DNA of 64,000 nt from NCBI GenBank assembly GCA_963813555.1, contig CAWEZX010000009.1:124001-188000 (forward strand). Direction: 5' to 3'. Below are positions 8,064-17,619 of the stretch, one piece after another (the first letter of the stretch is position 1; each line of letters starts with the position of its first letter). Both the position numbers and the translations under genes were made by a program. Under the pieces are notes generated by a model. It was not told the DNA's origin. It saw nothing but the letters and a program-made list of their open reading frames with translations, and searched no databases. The stretch comes from Roseiarcus sp963813555. Lineage in GTDB: Bacteria > Pseudomonadota > Alphaproteobacteria > Rhizobiales > Beijerinckiaceae.

Positions 8064-8367
8064 AGCCTTCGTGGAACTTCTTCGGCCCGTCTAGGCGCTC
8101 GGGGGCTGGGGGGCAAGAAAACCGAGCTAACCGCAAACCGATCCCACGCGGCACAGTGTTAATATGACCCGCCGTTGCGGCACGCGCTTGACGACAAACT
8201 GGCCAAACTAAGGCATTTTGTAAAAAAGGTCTTAGTCTTTATCGACGAATTATAGTCTGAGCAAATAAGTACGATCACAAATACGTTGAAAAGCATCAGT
8301 CGCCGCGCCCGTCCGCTGGGAGGCAATTTCGCTTCAGTCGGTCGATACGTCCTTCTTCTCTGATTTC
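8064..8367. other. Intergenic, AT-richer, no gene seen
   Basis: The stretch is noticeably more AT-rich from about 8155 to 8300 than its surroundings. It has no open frame with coding character and no recognisable RNA. It may be the long 3' untranslated region of the carboxypeptidase transcript, given the terminator at 8021-8063. Confidence 0.4.
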
Positions 8368-9678
8368 TCAGTCGCCCCGGTCGTAGGTTTGCGCGACTGC
8401 CATCTTTTTTTCGGGATGCCGCGCCGACTTGTGCTTGTGCTTGGATCTGGGTGAAGTCTGGATGGGCGCGCTCGCATCTCCCTCAGCCGTCGTCGCGGCT
8501 GTGGACGAATTGTCGGCGGATATGGTCTTGGGGCTCCCCGGCGCGGCTGCCGTTTCGGTTGTCGTCCGACGGGCGCCCAGCGCCGGCCCCTTCCACCCGG
8601 GCGCCGGGCCAATGTAGACCGGCACCGGATCGAAGCGAATCCTTTCATTGGTGAGCTCGGTGTGCGCGGCTACGGGGGCAATAAGCACCGCCAGGGGGGC
8701 GGGGAGCATCCCAACGCGTCCCGCTGATCCCACTCCCGCCTGAGCCTGATCAAAAATGCCGTTATCTTCGGCCGCGGCGAGCGCGGCGGCGTTGCGATGC
8801 AGGCACACATCGGCGCGCATGTTGGGCGCGGCGCCTGAGCCGGACGGCAGCGATTCCAGCGAGCCATTGCCCCCGCCCATGGCGAAGCCGCGGTCGAAGA
8901 GGTCCGCCGCCTCCTGGTTGCGCGTTTTCGCCGATGGCGCCCCGAGCACGACCACGATCAATCGCCGTCCGGAATGGTTGGCGCTCGCCACCACATTGAA
9001 ACCCGCCGGACAGGTAAAGCCCGTCTTCATCCCGTCGGCGCCGGGATAGCGGCCAAGCAAACCATTGTGGTTGGGGATGTACCGGTTGCCCAACTGAAGC
9101 GCGCCAATGCTGAAAAGGCCCGCGTGCTCTGGAAATTCATGCAACAGCGCGCGGGCGATCATCGCCATGTCACGGGCTGAGGACACATGAGCCGGATTAT
9201 GCAAGCCGTTGGGGTTGACGAAATGCAACTCACGCAGACCCAGGCGCTGGGCGTCTGCATTCATGGCGTCGGCAAAGGCTTCGACCGAGCCTGAAACGCC
9301 TTCGGCAACCATCACCGCGACATCGTTGGGCGACTTGACCATCAGCATTTTGAGGGCATTGTCGAGGGTCACTTCGGTGCCGGGCCGGAACCCCATTTTC
9401 GACGGCGGCATCCGCGCGGCGCGAGCCGACATGATGAGCGGCGTATCGAGCGTCAGTTTGCCGTTTCGCACCGCGTCCAAGGCGACATAGACCGTCATCA
9501 GCTTGGTCAGCGATGCGGGATACCAGGGCGCGGTCGCCTCGTTCTCCATCAACACCTGGTCGCTGTCCGCGTCGACGACGAGGTAAGGTGTCGCCTGCAC
9601 CGCGGCCGCGCCGAGCGCGAGCCAGGCGCCGAAGCCAAACAGGACGCGCCGTCCGATCCAGCATCGGCCAAATGGCAT
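8368..9678 (-). CDS. D-alanyl-D-alanine carboxypeptidase (PBP5/6 family)
   Basis: 436 residues from ATG 9678, which is preceded by GGGGAACGCAATC; the frame could extend to a TTG at 9702 but without a site. It has a signal peptide to about residue 29. The S11 peptidase motifs follow: SLTK with nucleophile S56 and K59, SPN (about 115), and KTGFTCPAGF (about 215). This low-molecular-weight penicillin-binding protein trims the terminal D-Ala of periplasmic peptidoglycan pentapeptides. The last 110 residues are Pro/Ala/Thr-rich and end in a Lys/His-rich tail rather than the amphipathic membrane anchor of DacA, so membrane attachment is doubtful. The long intergenic region and terminator downstream suggest a single-gene transcript. 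Confidence 0.88.
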   Translation of the reverse strand: MPFGRCWIGRRVLFGFGAWLALGAAAVQATPYLVVDADSDQVLMENEATAPWYPASLTKLMTVYVALDAVRNGKLTLDTPLIMSARAARMPPSKMGFRPGTEVTLDNALKMLMVKSPNDVAVMVAEGVSGSVEAFADAMNADAQRLGLRELHFVNPNGLHNPAHVSSARDMAMIARALLHEFPEHAGLFSIGALQLGNRYIPNHNGLLGRYPGADGMKTGFTCPAGFNVVASANHSGRRLIVVVLGAPSAKTRNQEAADLFDRGFAMGGGNGSLESLPSGSGAAPNMRADVCLHRNAAALAAAEDNGIFDQAQAGVGSAGRVGMLPAPLAVLIAPVAAHTELTNERIRFDPVPVYIGPAPGWKGPALGARRTTTETAAAPGSPKTISADNSSTAATTAEGDASAPIQTSPRSKHKHKSARHPEKKMAVAQTYDRGD

Positions 9679-9827
9679 GATTGCGTTCCCCGCGATGTCC
9701 AAGCTCAGCCTTTTCTAGTGGAGAACGGCTCGAGTCTCAAGCGGCGGCGGCGTTTAGCGCGCGTTCCGACGGCGACCTGGCGCGCGAAAATGAGATCGGG
9801 CCTGTTTGACGCAGTTCGCCTTGATGC

Positions 9828-10430
9828 TCACACGATGTGGAAACGTTGCCGCGCCGCATCCGCAGGCGCCCCAGGGGGGAAATGTGCAGCAAGGATGTCG
9901 CCGCAGCTTGCGGCGAGCCCGGTTAGCGCGGCCTCCGTCTCCCCGGCGGCGAGAGGTGCGAGCGCCTCATTGACCGCGACTTGCCATTGTTCCTGTGAGA
10001 CGACCCGCGCAGCGTCCTCGGCTGCAACAATGCGGATGTAATGCTCGGCCAGCGACACATAGATGAGCGCGCCGCACCGGGAGCGATCGATCCCGCGCAG
10101 GACGAACTGCGCCAGCGCGGCCCGGTGGCCGGCCGAGCGCGCCATGCGCTTCGGGATAAGCCACCGCCGCACCGGCGGCAGCGAACCCAGCACCGCCGCA
10201 AGAATCGCGACGAGCAGTTGAGCGACATAGATGCGGTGGGCGGAAAGCTCGGTGAACACCAGCAATGGCAGCGGCGTCGCAAGCGCGAGAATGCAGGCGC
10301 CGAGCAGAAACTCCGCGTCGAGGGAGGCGGAGGCGCCGGCCAGCACGCAGACGAGCGGGGCCCGGGTCTTGAGTTGCGCGGCGTCGAACGCGGCCTCGAC
10401 GCGCGACGCCGCGTCCGGGTCGAGAATCAT
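9828..10430 (-). CDS. TPM-domain membrane protein
   Basis: About 200 residues. A predicted hairpin of two hydrophobic segments (about 40-90) follows an N-terminal helix, then a TPM-like domain with GALIYVSLAEHYIRIVAA and a C-terminal helix. Its ATG at 10430 shares one base with the TGA of the previous gene (TGATG), with GGGAGG six bases upstream, so it is translationally coupled to the Gly-rich TPM protein. The lemA/TPM/TPM order is common in Proteobacteria. TPM domains occur in envelope proteins such as YgcG and in photosystem assembly factors. No enzymatic activity can be claimed. Confidence 0.78.
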   Translation of the reverse strand: MILDPDAASRVEAAFDAAQLKTRAPLVCVLAGASASLDAEFLLGACILALATPLPLLVFTELSAHRIYVAQLLVAILAAVLGSLPPVRRWLIPKRMARSAGHRAALAQFVLRGIDRSRCGALIYVSLAEHYIRIVAAEDAARVVSQEQWQVAVNEALAPLAAGETEAALTGLAASCGDILAAHFPPGAPADAARQRFHIV

Positions 10431-11200
10431 CACCAGCCTCCCGAGGCGCCGCCGCCGCCAGAAGAGCCGCCGCCGCCCGAAAAGCCTCCTCCGCCGCCCG
10501 AAAAGCCGCCGCCGCCACCGAAGCCGCTGCCGCCCCCGAAACCGCCGCCGCCCATCGGAATGAAGATGACGTTGCCGCCGCCGCTTCTCCGGCTGATGCG
10601 ACTGATCACGAACATGATGAAAAGAAAGATGAGGAAGGGTGCGAGCGTATCGAGCAGCGACGCCTCATGCTCGGCGCGCATGTCGGTCGGCTTCGGCTTC
10701 CATTCGGCCGCGTCGGTGGTCAGCGCGGTGATGATGTCGTCGACGCCGCGGGTGACGCCGCCGTTGAAGTCCCCGGCCTTGAATCGCGGCGCGATCGCAT
10801 TGGAGATGATGATGCTGGAGACGGCGTCGGTCAGCGTCCCTTCGAGGCCGTAGCCGACCTCGATGCGCGCCCGCCGCTCCTTCGGCGCGATCAGAAGCAG
10901 AGCGCCGTTGTTCTCTTTGGCCTCGCCCAGCTTCCAGGCGCGGAAGAGCTCGTTCGCGTAGGGCTCGATCTCCTCCCCCCCGAGCGAGGGCACAGTCGCT
11001 ACAACGAGCTGAATGCGGGACTTCTGCTCGAGATCGGCGAGCTTGCGCTCGAGGTCGGCGATCGTGACCGGCGAGAGAATTTTCGCCTGGTCCACCACCC
11101 TTCCGGTCAGCGCCGGAAAGTTGGCCGCCGCAAGCGCAATGCCGGCGCATAGCGCTGCGACGATGAGGACGACCAGCGCCCGCGGCCAGAGGCGAGGCAT
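10430..11200 (-). CDS. TPM-domain protein, YgcG-like, Gly-rich C-terminus
   Basis: 256 residues. Signal peptide or N-anchor (about 8-28), then a TPM domain with LTGRVVDQAKILSP, QLVVATVPSLGGEEIEPYAN and LLIAPKERRARIEVGYGLEG, the typical YgcG/TPM order. A transmembrane segment (LAPFLIFLFIMFVIS) follows at about 195, then a Gly/Ser repeat tail (GGGGFSGGGG type). The N-terminal domain should face the periplasm, as in the YgcG family. It lies 22 bases downstream of lemA and overlaps the next TPM gene by one base, so the three form one operon. The physiological role is unknown, though LemA/TPM pairs are associated with envelope stress. Confidence 0.85.
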   Translation of the reverse strand: MPRLWPRALVVLIVAALCAGIALAAANFPALTGRVVDQAKILSPVTIADLERKLADLEQKSRIQLVVATVPSLGGEEIEPYANELFRAWKLGEAKENNGALLLIAPKERRARIEVGYGLEGTLTDAVSSIIISNAIAPRFKAGDFNGGVTRGVDDIITALTTDAAEWKPKPTDMRAEHEASLLDTLAPFLIFLFIMFVISRISRRSGGGNVIFIPMGGGGFGGGSGFGGGGGFSGGGGGFSGGGGSSGGGGASGGW

Positions 11201-11222
11201 CCGGACGTTCCCCGTTCGAGGG

Positions 11223-11819
11223 CTAGAACTTCACCTTCGGCGCCGCTTGGGCTTCGGAATCGGCGGTGAACGGGACCAGCGGCTTGATCGAGCGAAACAC
11301 CGTCTGCGCCCACAGCACGCTCGGGAAAGTCCTGAGCGTGGTGTTGAAGTCCTGCACCGCGGCGATGTAGTCGCGGCGGGCGACGGCGATCCGGTTTTCC
11401 GTCCCCTCGAGTTGGGATTGGAGGGCGAGAAAATTCTGGTTCGACTTGAGGTCCGGATAGTTTTCGCTGACCGCGAGCAGACGGCCGAGGGCCCCGGACA
11501 GCGCGTTTTGCGCATCCTGCAGCTGTTTGACTTTTGCCGGGTCGGTGAGGTCATTGGCGTCGAGGTGAATCGAGGTCGCCTTGGCGCGCGCCTCGGTGAC
11601 CTGGACAAAGACGTCCTTTTCCTGCTTGGCGTAGCCCTGAACTGTCGCGACCAGATTGGGCACCAGGTCGGCGCGGCGCTGATATTGGTTCTGAACCTGC
11701 GCCCAAGCCGCGTTGGCGGCCTCCTGCTTGGTCGGGATGACATTGTAGCCGCAGGCGGAAACCGAAACGGCGACCAGCGCCAGAACGGCGAACGACCGCA
11801 ACCGATGAAGCAAGCCCAT
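11223..11819 (-). CDS. lemA: LemA family lipoprotein
   Basis: 198 residues from ATG 11819, preceded by GGGAGGGGTTGTCA. An N-terminal signal with a lipobox (SVSACGYN) suggests a lipoprotein. The LemA fold follows, with NAAWAQVQNQYQRRADLVPNLV and, later, SENYPDLKSNQNFLALQSQL and ENRIAVARRDY, all family signatures. LemA proteins are helical membrane-attached proteins whose exact role is unsettled. First gene of the lemA-TPM-TPM operon. An upstream in-frame Met at 11870 would add 17 residues before the signal peptide and has no ribosome binding site. Confidence 0.92.
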   Translation of the reverse strand: MGLLHRLRSFAVLALVAVSVSACGYNVIPTKQEAANAAWAQVQNQYQRRADLVPNLVATVQGYAKQEKDVFVQVTEARAKATSIHLDANDLTDPAKVKQLQDAQNALSGALGRLLAVSENYPDLKSNQNFLALQSQLEGTENRIAVARRDYIAAVQDFNTTLRTFPSVLWAQTVFRSIKPLVPFTADSEAQAAPKVKF

Positions 11820-12074
11820 TGACAACCCCTCCCGACTGACGCCCGACGCTTCGCGGGTGCGAACAATCATAAGCCGCCCGACCCCATTAGGCCACCGGCG
11901 AGGGCGGCCTGCTCAGACTTCCGCGGCCTGACTGGCCGCCTCTTTCAGGAGCGCGCTTGCAGGAGCGCGCTTGATCGCATCCTGTGCATTCACTAGAAAC
12001 CCCTGTCCGGCGTGGCGACGCCTGACCCGAATGTCTCCGCAAAGCTGCGTTTCGCGCTAGACCCAGGACAAAAC

Positions 12075-13094
12075 ATGCGTGTGTACTATGATCGAGACTC
12101 CGATCTCAACTTGATCAAAGCCAAGAAAGTGGTGGTGGTTGGCTACGGCAGCCAAGGCCACGCGCATCTACTCAATATGCGCGACAGCGGCGTCAAGGAG
12201 ATCGCGGTCGCGCTGCGTCCGGACTCCGCATCGGCCAAAAAGGCGGAGGCCGAAGGCATCAAAGTGATGGAGGTCGCCGCCGCCGCCAAATGGGCCGACA
12301 TCGTGATGATGCTGACGCCGGACGAGTTGCAGGCCGATATCTACCGCGATCAGCTTGCGCCGAACATGAAGCAGGGCGCGGCGCTGATGTTCGCTCACGG
12401 ACTTAACGTTCACTTCAACCTGATCGAACCGCGCGCCGATCTCGACGTCCTGATGGTCGCGCCGAAGGGCCCGGGCCACACGGTTCGATCCGAATATAAA
12501 CGAGGCGGCGGCGTGCCATGTCTCATCGCGATCCACCAGAACGCGAGCGGCAACGCCCACGATCTCGGCCTGTCCTACGCCTCGGCGATCGGCGGCGGCC
12601 GCGCTGGCGTCATCGAGACGTCATTCCGAGAGGAATGCGAGACCGATCTCTTCGGCGAGCAGGTGGTCCTATGCGGCGGCTTGGTCGAACTGATCCGCGG
12701 CGGCTATGAGACCCTGATCGAGGCCGGCTATGCGCCAGAAATGGCTTATTTCGAGTGCCTGCACGAAGTGAAGCTGATCGTCGACCTCATTTATGAGGGC
12801 GGCATCGCCAACATGAATTACTCGATTTCCAACACCGCCGAGTACGGCGAATATGTCTCCGGCCCGCGCATCATCACGCCGGAGACGAAGGCTGAGATGA
12901 AACGCGTGCTTGGAGACATCCAGTCGGGCAAGTTCACCCGTGACTGGATGCTCGAGAACCGAGTCAACCAGACCTCGTTCAAGGCGATGCGCGCCCGCGC
13001 CAACGCCCATCCGATCGAAGAGGTGGGGGCAAAACTGCGCGGCATGATGCCCTGGATCGGTAAGAACAAGCTCGTCGACAAAGCGAAAAACTGA
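12075..13094 (+). CDS. ilvC: Ketol-acid reductoisomerase (NADP+), class I
   Basis: 339 residues, the usual class I length. The start MRVYYDRD at ATG 12075 follows an AGGA; the frame is open 21 codons further upstream but homologues begin here. It has an N-terminal Rossmann domain with GYGSQGHAHLLN, APKGPGHTVRSEY in the linking region, and the knotted helical domain with the Mg-binding acidic residues (EECETDLFGEQVVLCGG). It converts 2-acetolactate or 2-aceto-2-hydroxybutyrate to the dihydroxy acids of valine, leucine and isoleucine synthesis. It stands alone, not with ilvBN, as in many Alphaproteobacteria. tRNA-Lys follows 126 bases downstream. Confidence 0.97.
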   Translation: MRVYYDRDSDLNLIKAKKVVVVGYGSQGHAHLLNMRDSGVKEIAVALRPDSASAKKAEAEGIKVMEVAAAAKWADIVMMLTPDELQADIYRDQLAPNMKQGAALMFAHGLNVHFNLIEPRADLDVLMVAPKGPGHTVRSEYKRGGGVPCLIAIHQNASGNAHDLGLSYASAIGGGRAGVIETSFREECETDLFGEQVVLCGGLVELIRGGYETLIEAGYAPEMAYFECLHEVKLIVDLIYEGGIANMNYSISNTAEYGEYVSGPRIITPETKAEMKRVLGDIQSGKFTRDWMLENRVNQTSFKAMRARANAHPIEEVGAKLRGMMPWIGKNKLVDKAKN

Positions 13095-13220
13095 GGTTGC
13101 CGGTAGCGGAGAACGACCGCGCAGATGACGCACGATTAGCCGCCCGTTTCTTCTGGACAGTCTATCGCGCCTTTGCTAAACGCCGGCCCTTGCCGAGCGG
13201 GACCGTCCGGCAGATGCGAT

Positions 13221-13296
<76 letters not shown>

Positions 13297-13627
13297 TCGA
13301 AATCAAAGACTTAACCGATGTCTGGTAACAGTCGACGAGGGCAAAGCCGGGTTTTAGTGACCGGGCTAGTGACCCTTCGTCAGGCTTAAGGGGCCGCTCC
13401 GCACGCGAGCGACAAGACGGCTCCATCCTGCCTCTTTGAGGGTCGGGGCGGACGAAAGAACGCGCGCGCCAAGCCGCCTGGATTGCGCGGCAGGCAGCGC
13501 CGGGGCCGATCACAGCGGGAGGAAGGCCCATTGAGGGCCGCTTCCGCTTGACGACGCGCCTGTCGCTCACACCGAAGCATTGGCCGGGTAGGGTCGCGCC
13601 AGACCTCGGCCTCACCGCTCGATTGCC
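13297..13627. other. Intergenic remnant between tRNA-Lys and IS256
   Basis: No coding frame with a recognisable product. The minus-strand open frame over this stretch ends inside the tRNA and is an artefact. The DNA is probably what remains of an element integrated beside the tRNA. Confidence 0.4.
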
Positions 13628-13636
13628 CGACCGAAC

Positions 13637-14980
13637 AGTAGCGTGCTGAAGGTTCTGCAAAATCGCTGAGAGCGAGAGGCGGTCATGGCAGGCTGGTGAT
13701 GTCGAAGTCACCTGATTCTCTTGGGAGAATTGCCGCCATGACCAAGGTCCAAGCTAAAACCGCGATTGCCGCCGTCAATGATCTGTTCTCGACGAGCCCT
13801 GACGGGCTGCGCGAGATCGTGCGCGCGGTGATGCAGGAGATGCTGGAAGCCGAAATGACGGATGCGCTCGGGGCGGAAAAGGGCGAGCGCACCGCCGCGC
13901 GGCTCGGCTACCGCTCCGGCTACTACACCCGAACGCTCGTCACCCGGGTGGGCAAGCTCGAGTTGCGCGTGCCGCAGGATCGGGACGGACAGTTCTCGAC
14001 CGAGCTCTTCGAGCGCTATCAGCGCTCCGAACAGGCGCTGGTGGCGACGCTGGCCGAGATGTACGTGCAAGGCGTCTCGAGCCGGAAGGTGAAGGCGATC
14101 ACCGAGGAACTGTGCGGCCACGCTTTCTCGGCCTCCGCCGTCTCCGCCATCAACAAGCGCCTGGACGGGAGCCTCGACGCCTTTGCCAAGCGCCCCCTCG
14201 CCGAGCCTTTCCCTTACCTCATCCTCGACGCCCGTTATGAGAAGGTGCGCGAGGGCGGCGTGGTCACGAGCCAGGCCGTGCTGATCGCGGTCGGAATCGA
14301 CTGGGACGGGCGACGCCAGATCCTGGCCGTCGAAATGGCCAACCGCGAAAGCGGCTCGTCCTGGAAGGACTTCCTGCTCGGACTGCGCCGGCGCGGCCTC
14401 GACGGCGTCGAGTTCGTCGTCGCCGACGATCACGCAGGCCTTCGCGCCGCCATCCGCGAGGTCCTCCCGGAGGCGGCCGTCCAGCGATGCTACGTGCACT
14501 TCCTCCGCAACGCCCTCGATCATCTGCCACGCAAGGCCGACGACGACTGCCTGCAGGAGCTGCGCTGGCTTTATGACCGGCGGAATGTCGAGGAGGCCCG
14601 CCGCGATCTTTCCGCCTGGATCGCCAAATGGGGCGCCCGTTATCAAAAGCTCGTCGATGGGGTCGAGGAAACAATCGAGGACACCTTCACCTTCTACAGG
14701 CTGCCGCGCCAGCACCATAAGCATCTCAAGAGCACCAACATGCTTGAACGCCTCAACGAGGAAATCAAACGCAGGACCCACGTCGTGCGCATCTTCCCCA
14801 ATGCCCAGGCCTGTCAGCGTCTCGTCCGCGCCTTAGCTGTCGAAACCCACGAGAACTGGCTCGAAGCCCACCGCTACCTCAACATGAACGACCTCAGGGA
14901 GCACAAGAAAACCCACCTCCGAAAAGCCGCCTAGCCCAGCTAGATCGTGACCGCCTATTGCAGAACTTGACGCACTCAAT
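13637..14980 (+). mobile_element. IS256-family insertion sequence with 9-bp target duplication
   Basis: 1344 bp. Flanked by the direct repeat CGACCGAAC at 13628-13636 and 14981-14989, the 9-bp duplication typical of IS256. Imperfect inverted repeats share GTGC and TTCTGCAA blocks just inside the ends (14 of 18 positions over the best block). The element is complete and probably recent. Confidence 0.85.
13738..14934 (+). CDS. IS256-family transposase (Mutator-like DDE)
   Basis: 398 residues from ATG 13738. The Transposase_mut family pattern is complete: GAEKGERTAARLGYRSGYYTR, LRVPQDRDGQFSTELFERYQRSE, MYVQGVSSRKV. The DDE core has the first Asp in LILDARYEKVRE, the second in FVVADDHAGLR, a CYVHFLRNALDHL motif, and the Glu in STNMLERLNEEIKRRT. 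It catalyses copy-out transposition of the surrounding IS. The frame is undamaged, so the element may still be active. Confidence 0.95.
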   Translation: MTKVQAKTAIAAVNDLFSTSPDGLREIVRAVMQEMLEAEMTDALGAEKGERTAARLGYRSGYYTRTLVTRVGKLELRVPQDRDGQFSTELFERYQRSEQALVATLAEMYVQGVSSRKVKAITEELCGHAFSASAVSAINKRLDGSLDAFAKRPLAEPFPYLILDARYEKVREGGVVTSQAVLIAVGIDWDGRRQILAVEMANRESGSSWKDFLLGLRRRGLDGVEFVVADDHAGLRAAIREVLPEAAVQRCYVHFLRNALDHLPRKADDDCLQELRWLYDRRNVEEARRDLSAWIAKWGARYQKLVDGVEETIEDTFTFYRLPRQHHKHLKSTNMLERLNEEIKRRTHVVRIFPNAQACQRLVRALAVETHENWLEAHRYLNMNDLREHKKTHLRKAA

Positions 14981-14989
14981 CGACCGAAC

Positions 14990-15351
14990 CGCGCGACCGC
15001 GCTAAACGATAAGGTTGACAGTCAATCTAAGTATAGTTGAGTATACAGCAAGCAATAATAGACGAGCGCAGATATTGATGGCTATGACTATCTGTAGAAG
15101 GCTAACTATACTTACGGCGTCGTTCTGAAACACCATGGGATAGGTCGACAGTTCCGTAAATCGGAACATGCTAAAGGAGGTCCCGCAGAACGTCTCCGGG
15201 TCCGCCGGGCAAAAACCGCTCCACCCTTTTTGCGATCTTTTCCAAAAAAGAAATCGCTTAAGTCTGGACCGGGGCGTGGATGCTGTCGTGCGTGCCTTTG
15301 GGCGGCTCTTTTGACCCTCGCCGCCCACCATTCAACGGACCGCGCTGAAAG
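14990..15351. other. AT-richer intergenic DNA, no gene recognised
   Basis: The first 150 bases are AT-rich compared with the surroundings, suggesting foreign origin. A 109-codon minus-strand frame (15002-15331) has hydrophobic stretches but no homology that I recognise and no convincing start. It is not called. Confidence 0.4.
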
Positions 15352-17614
15352 CTATAGATTGATGTCCGCGTCCGGGTCACCGGCTGCAAGCGCGCTCATG
15401 TAGGCAAGGCAGAGTTCGCGGGAACGATAGCGTCCGTGGGTTTCCGTTTCCTCGCGCTCGACGATCGGGAAGGTCGAATAGATGTAGCGCACGTCGTCGC
15501 GGTCGGTGACGCCGTACAGGTGAAAATAAACCGCGTCGAGCTTGGCCTTGAGTTTCAGGCGGCGCACTTCGTCCCAGGCAAAGGGCGGCTTCACTTGACC
15601 CGCCTTGTCGACGTAGCCCATGTCGCGGGCGAACGCAGCCATGTCGTGGGCTGTGTAGGTCAGTTCCAGCACGGTCTCGCAAACAAGTCTCTTAGTCTAG
15701 CCGTCTTTGCGCCAAAACTGACTTCATCGAAGCGCTCGCGCGGGATGACGGGATCTGCTCAAGAATATATTTGTTGAGGTTGCGGCTTTGTATCTTCTGG
15801 CGAGCCACGTAATCGCAAATAACGCTGTTTAGATTTGCAAGCAAAAGTGAAGAAACCGAAACATCGGCATCGTTATCAGGCATTAGGATCGGAAGCTTAT
15901 TGCCATACGCGGCGAAAGGCACCAGAGCTCCGATCAGGCTTCGGCTATTATTCGTATTGCAAATGTCATTGAAGGATAGCACGAAGTCCTTACCATAGGG
16001 TATGTTCGAGCAAAGAACCCAATATCTTGGTTCATTGACAAAGGCAGGATTGCTCAACGCCTCAATTGAAGAATGAACAGCTACGCCCTGACCGCTAACA
16101 TTATTGGCATTGACGGCCACGCTCGCATAGCGGTGATTGTAGATGCTAATCATCTTCCCTTCGTAGAGAGGATACCAGCGACCCCGTGCGCTGTCCCAAA
16201 CGCGGCCGCCGATCGGGAAGGCCGCTTCCTTCTCTTCTAGTTCATCCTTTCGTCGGAATAGTGACGACCGGCTCGTCATGTGAAACATTGTCGCGTAGCG
16301 TACAGGCCAAGCCCGAACTGGCACCGTTTCGGATCGGTCAACCAGGATCGGCGCGCGAGAGTAGATGCCAGAAGTAATTTCCGTGTCTCTAGCCGTTCTA
16401 AAAATAGGTATTGTACCAGTGTTTGGGTTGATGCGCCGACAGGTAGCTCCGGTCATTCGATGAGCCCGTTTATATTCCTCGTCTGGTATACCGTGGAGCT
16501 TCAACCCGAAGGAAAAGTCGGCGTAAGCTCCCTCGTCTTTTGCAAGGACGATCACTGTCGGCTGGTCTTCATGATGAACATCTTTGAAAAGCCAACCTCG
16601 CTTATTTTCAAAGGCGAGGAACGTCTTCACTCTCCCCGTCTCGGCCATCGACGAGAAGAATTCAGCTGACGTTTTGTCGGTCCCAATGCCGATCGGCGTA
16701 ACGAGCCCGACAAAACCCGACGGCTTCACTAAGGCCACGGCGCGCTCAACAAACAGAGAATAGAGATTGATGTCGCCGCCCGATAGCGCGGGATAGTCCC
16801 CACCAGTTCGCGCCATCCGGGCAGCCGCGACGGCGCGAGCGTCCGCCTTTGCAAAGTCGGCCGCCAGTGGGTCGGCGGTAGCTTTGAGTTCCGCCACCAT
16901 ACGCTTCCGATCAGCTGCGCGTCGCCAGCGCGATGTCTCTACGCCGCGCCACGAACCATTCGACCTGTTGCAGCTTCATCCGGTCCCACGGCGGATTGCC
17001 GATAACGGCGTCAAAACCCCCATGCAGGCCCTCTTCCTCCCAATCCGACCAGACGCCGGGGAACATGACCTGCCAATTAAAGAACCGCTCTTCCCCGGCC
17101 AGTTGCCGCGCTTCCAGAACCAGCCCTCTGGCGGTTTCGACGCGATCTGCCGCCGCCTCGGCACTCCGGTCCGCCCGACTGCGCCCCCCTGCGGCTTCCG
17201 CCGTTCTGACCGTTCCTGCGACCTCGGCAATATCCGCCCCGCGCGCCACTTGAATGGGGTCGCCAAACTGGCCGTCGAAAAACACGCGGATCGCACCTTT
17301 ATCCGCGCGGTTCTTGATGACCCAATCCAGGGCATGCAGCAGGGACAGGAACGCATCGAGTTCGGCGGTCATGTCCTGGACACCGGTGAAGATGTCGGCG
17401 GAGCGGTGCGCTTCCGCGATCTCGGCGTCGGTCAGGCCCTCTATAGTCTGCATCGAGGCGGCGGAGCCTGTGGCGCGTTTTATGGGGCTGTGGAGCAGCA
17501 AGGGGCTGCCGTACGAAACGGCCTTGTCTATGCCTTTCCTGACCCAGTTCCCGAACAGGCTGTCGCCGCAGCGCAAATGGTGGTCAAGAAACGAGAGCGG
17601 CGCGCCGACGGGGC
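15352..17614 (-). pseudogene. Eco57I-type adenine methylase, C-terminal two thirds (DrmMI-like), inverted and frameshifted
   Basis: Three minus-strand pieces read as one protein. The first (17614-16911) has APLSFLDHHLRCGDSLFG and the N6-adenine methylase motif NPPWDR. The second (16900-15692) has LYSLFVERAVALVKPSGFVGLVTP and a target-recognition region. The third (15672-15352) ends with LELTYTAHDM and TFPIVEREETETHGRYRS. Single-base shifts join them near 16905 and at two points between 15760 and 15672. This is the pattern of the large Eco57I/YeeA-like methylases used by DISARM (DrmMI), also found in solitary R-M systems. The N-terminal part is absent here but lies on the other strand at 18935. 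The gene cannot make an active enzyme. Confidence 0.8.
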
Positions 17615-17619
17615 CCTAC

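Noticed and set aside
15002..15331. 109-codon minus-strand frame
   Set aside because: No start signal, no recognisable domain, and its composition changes along its length.
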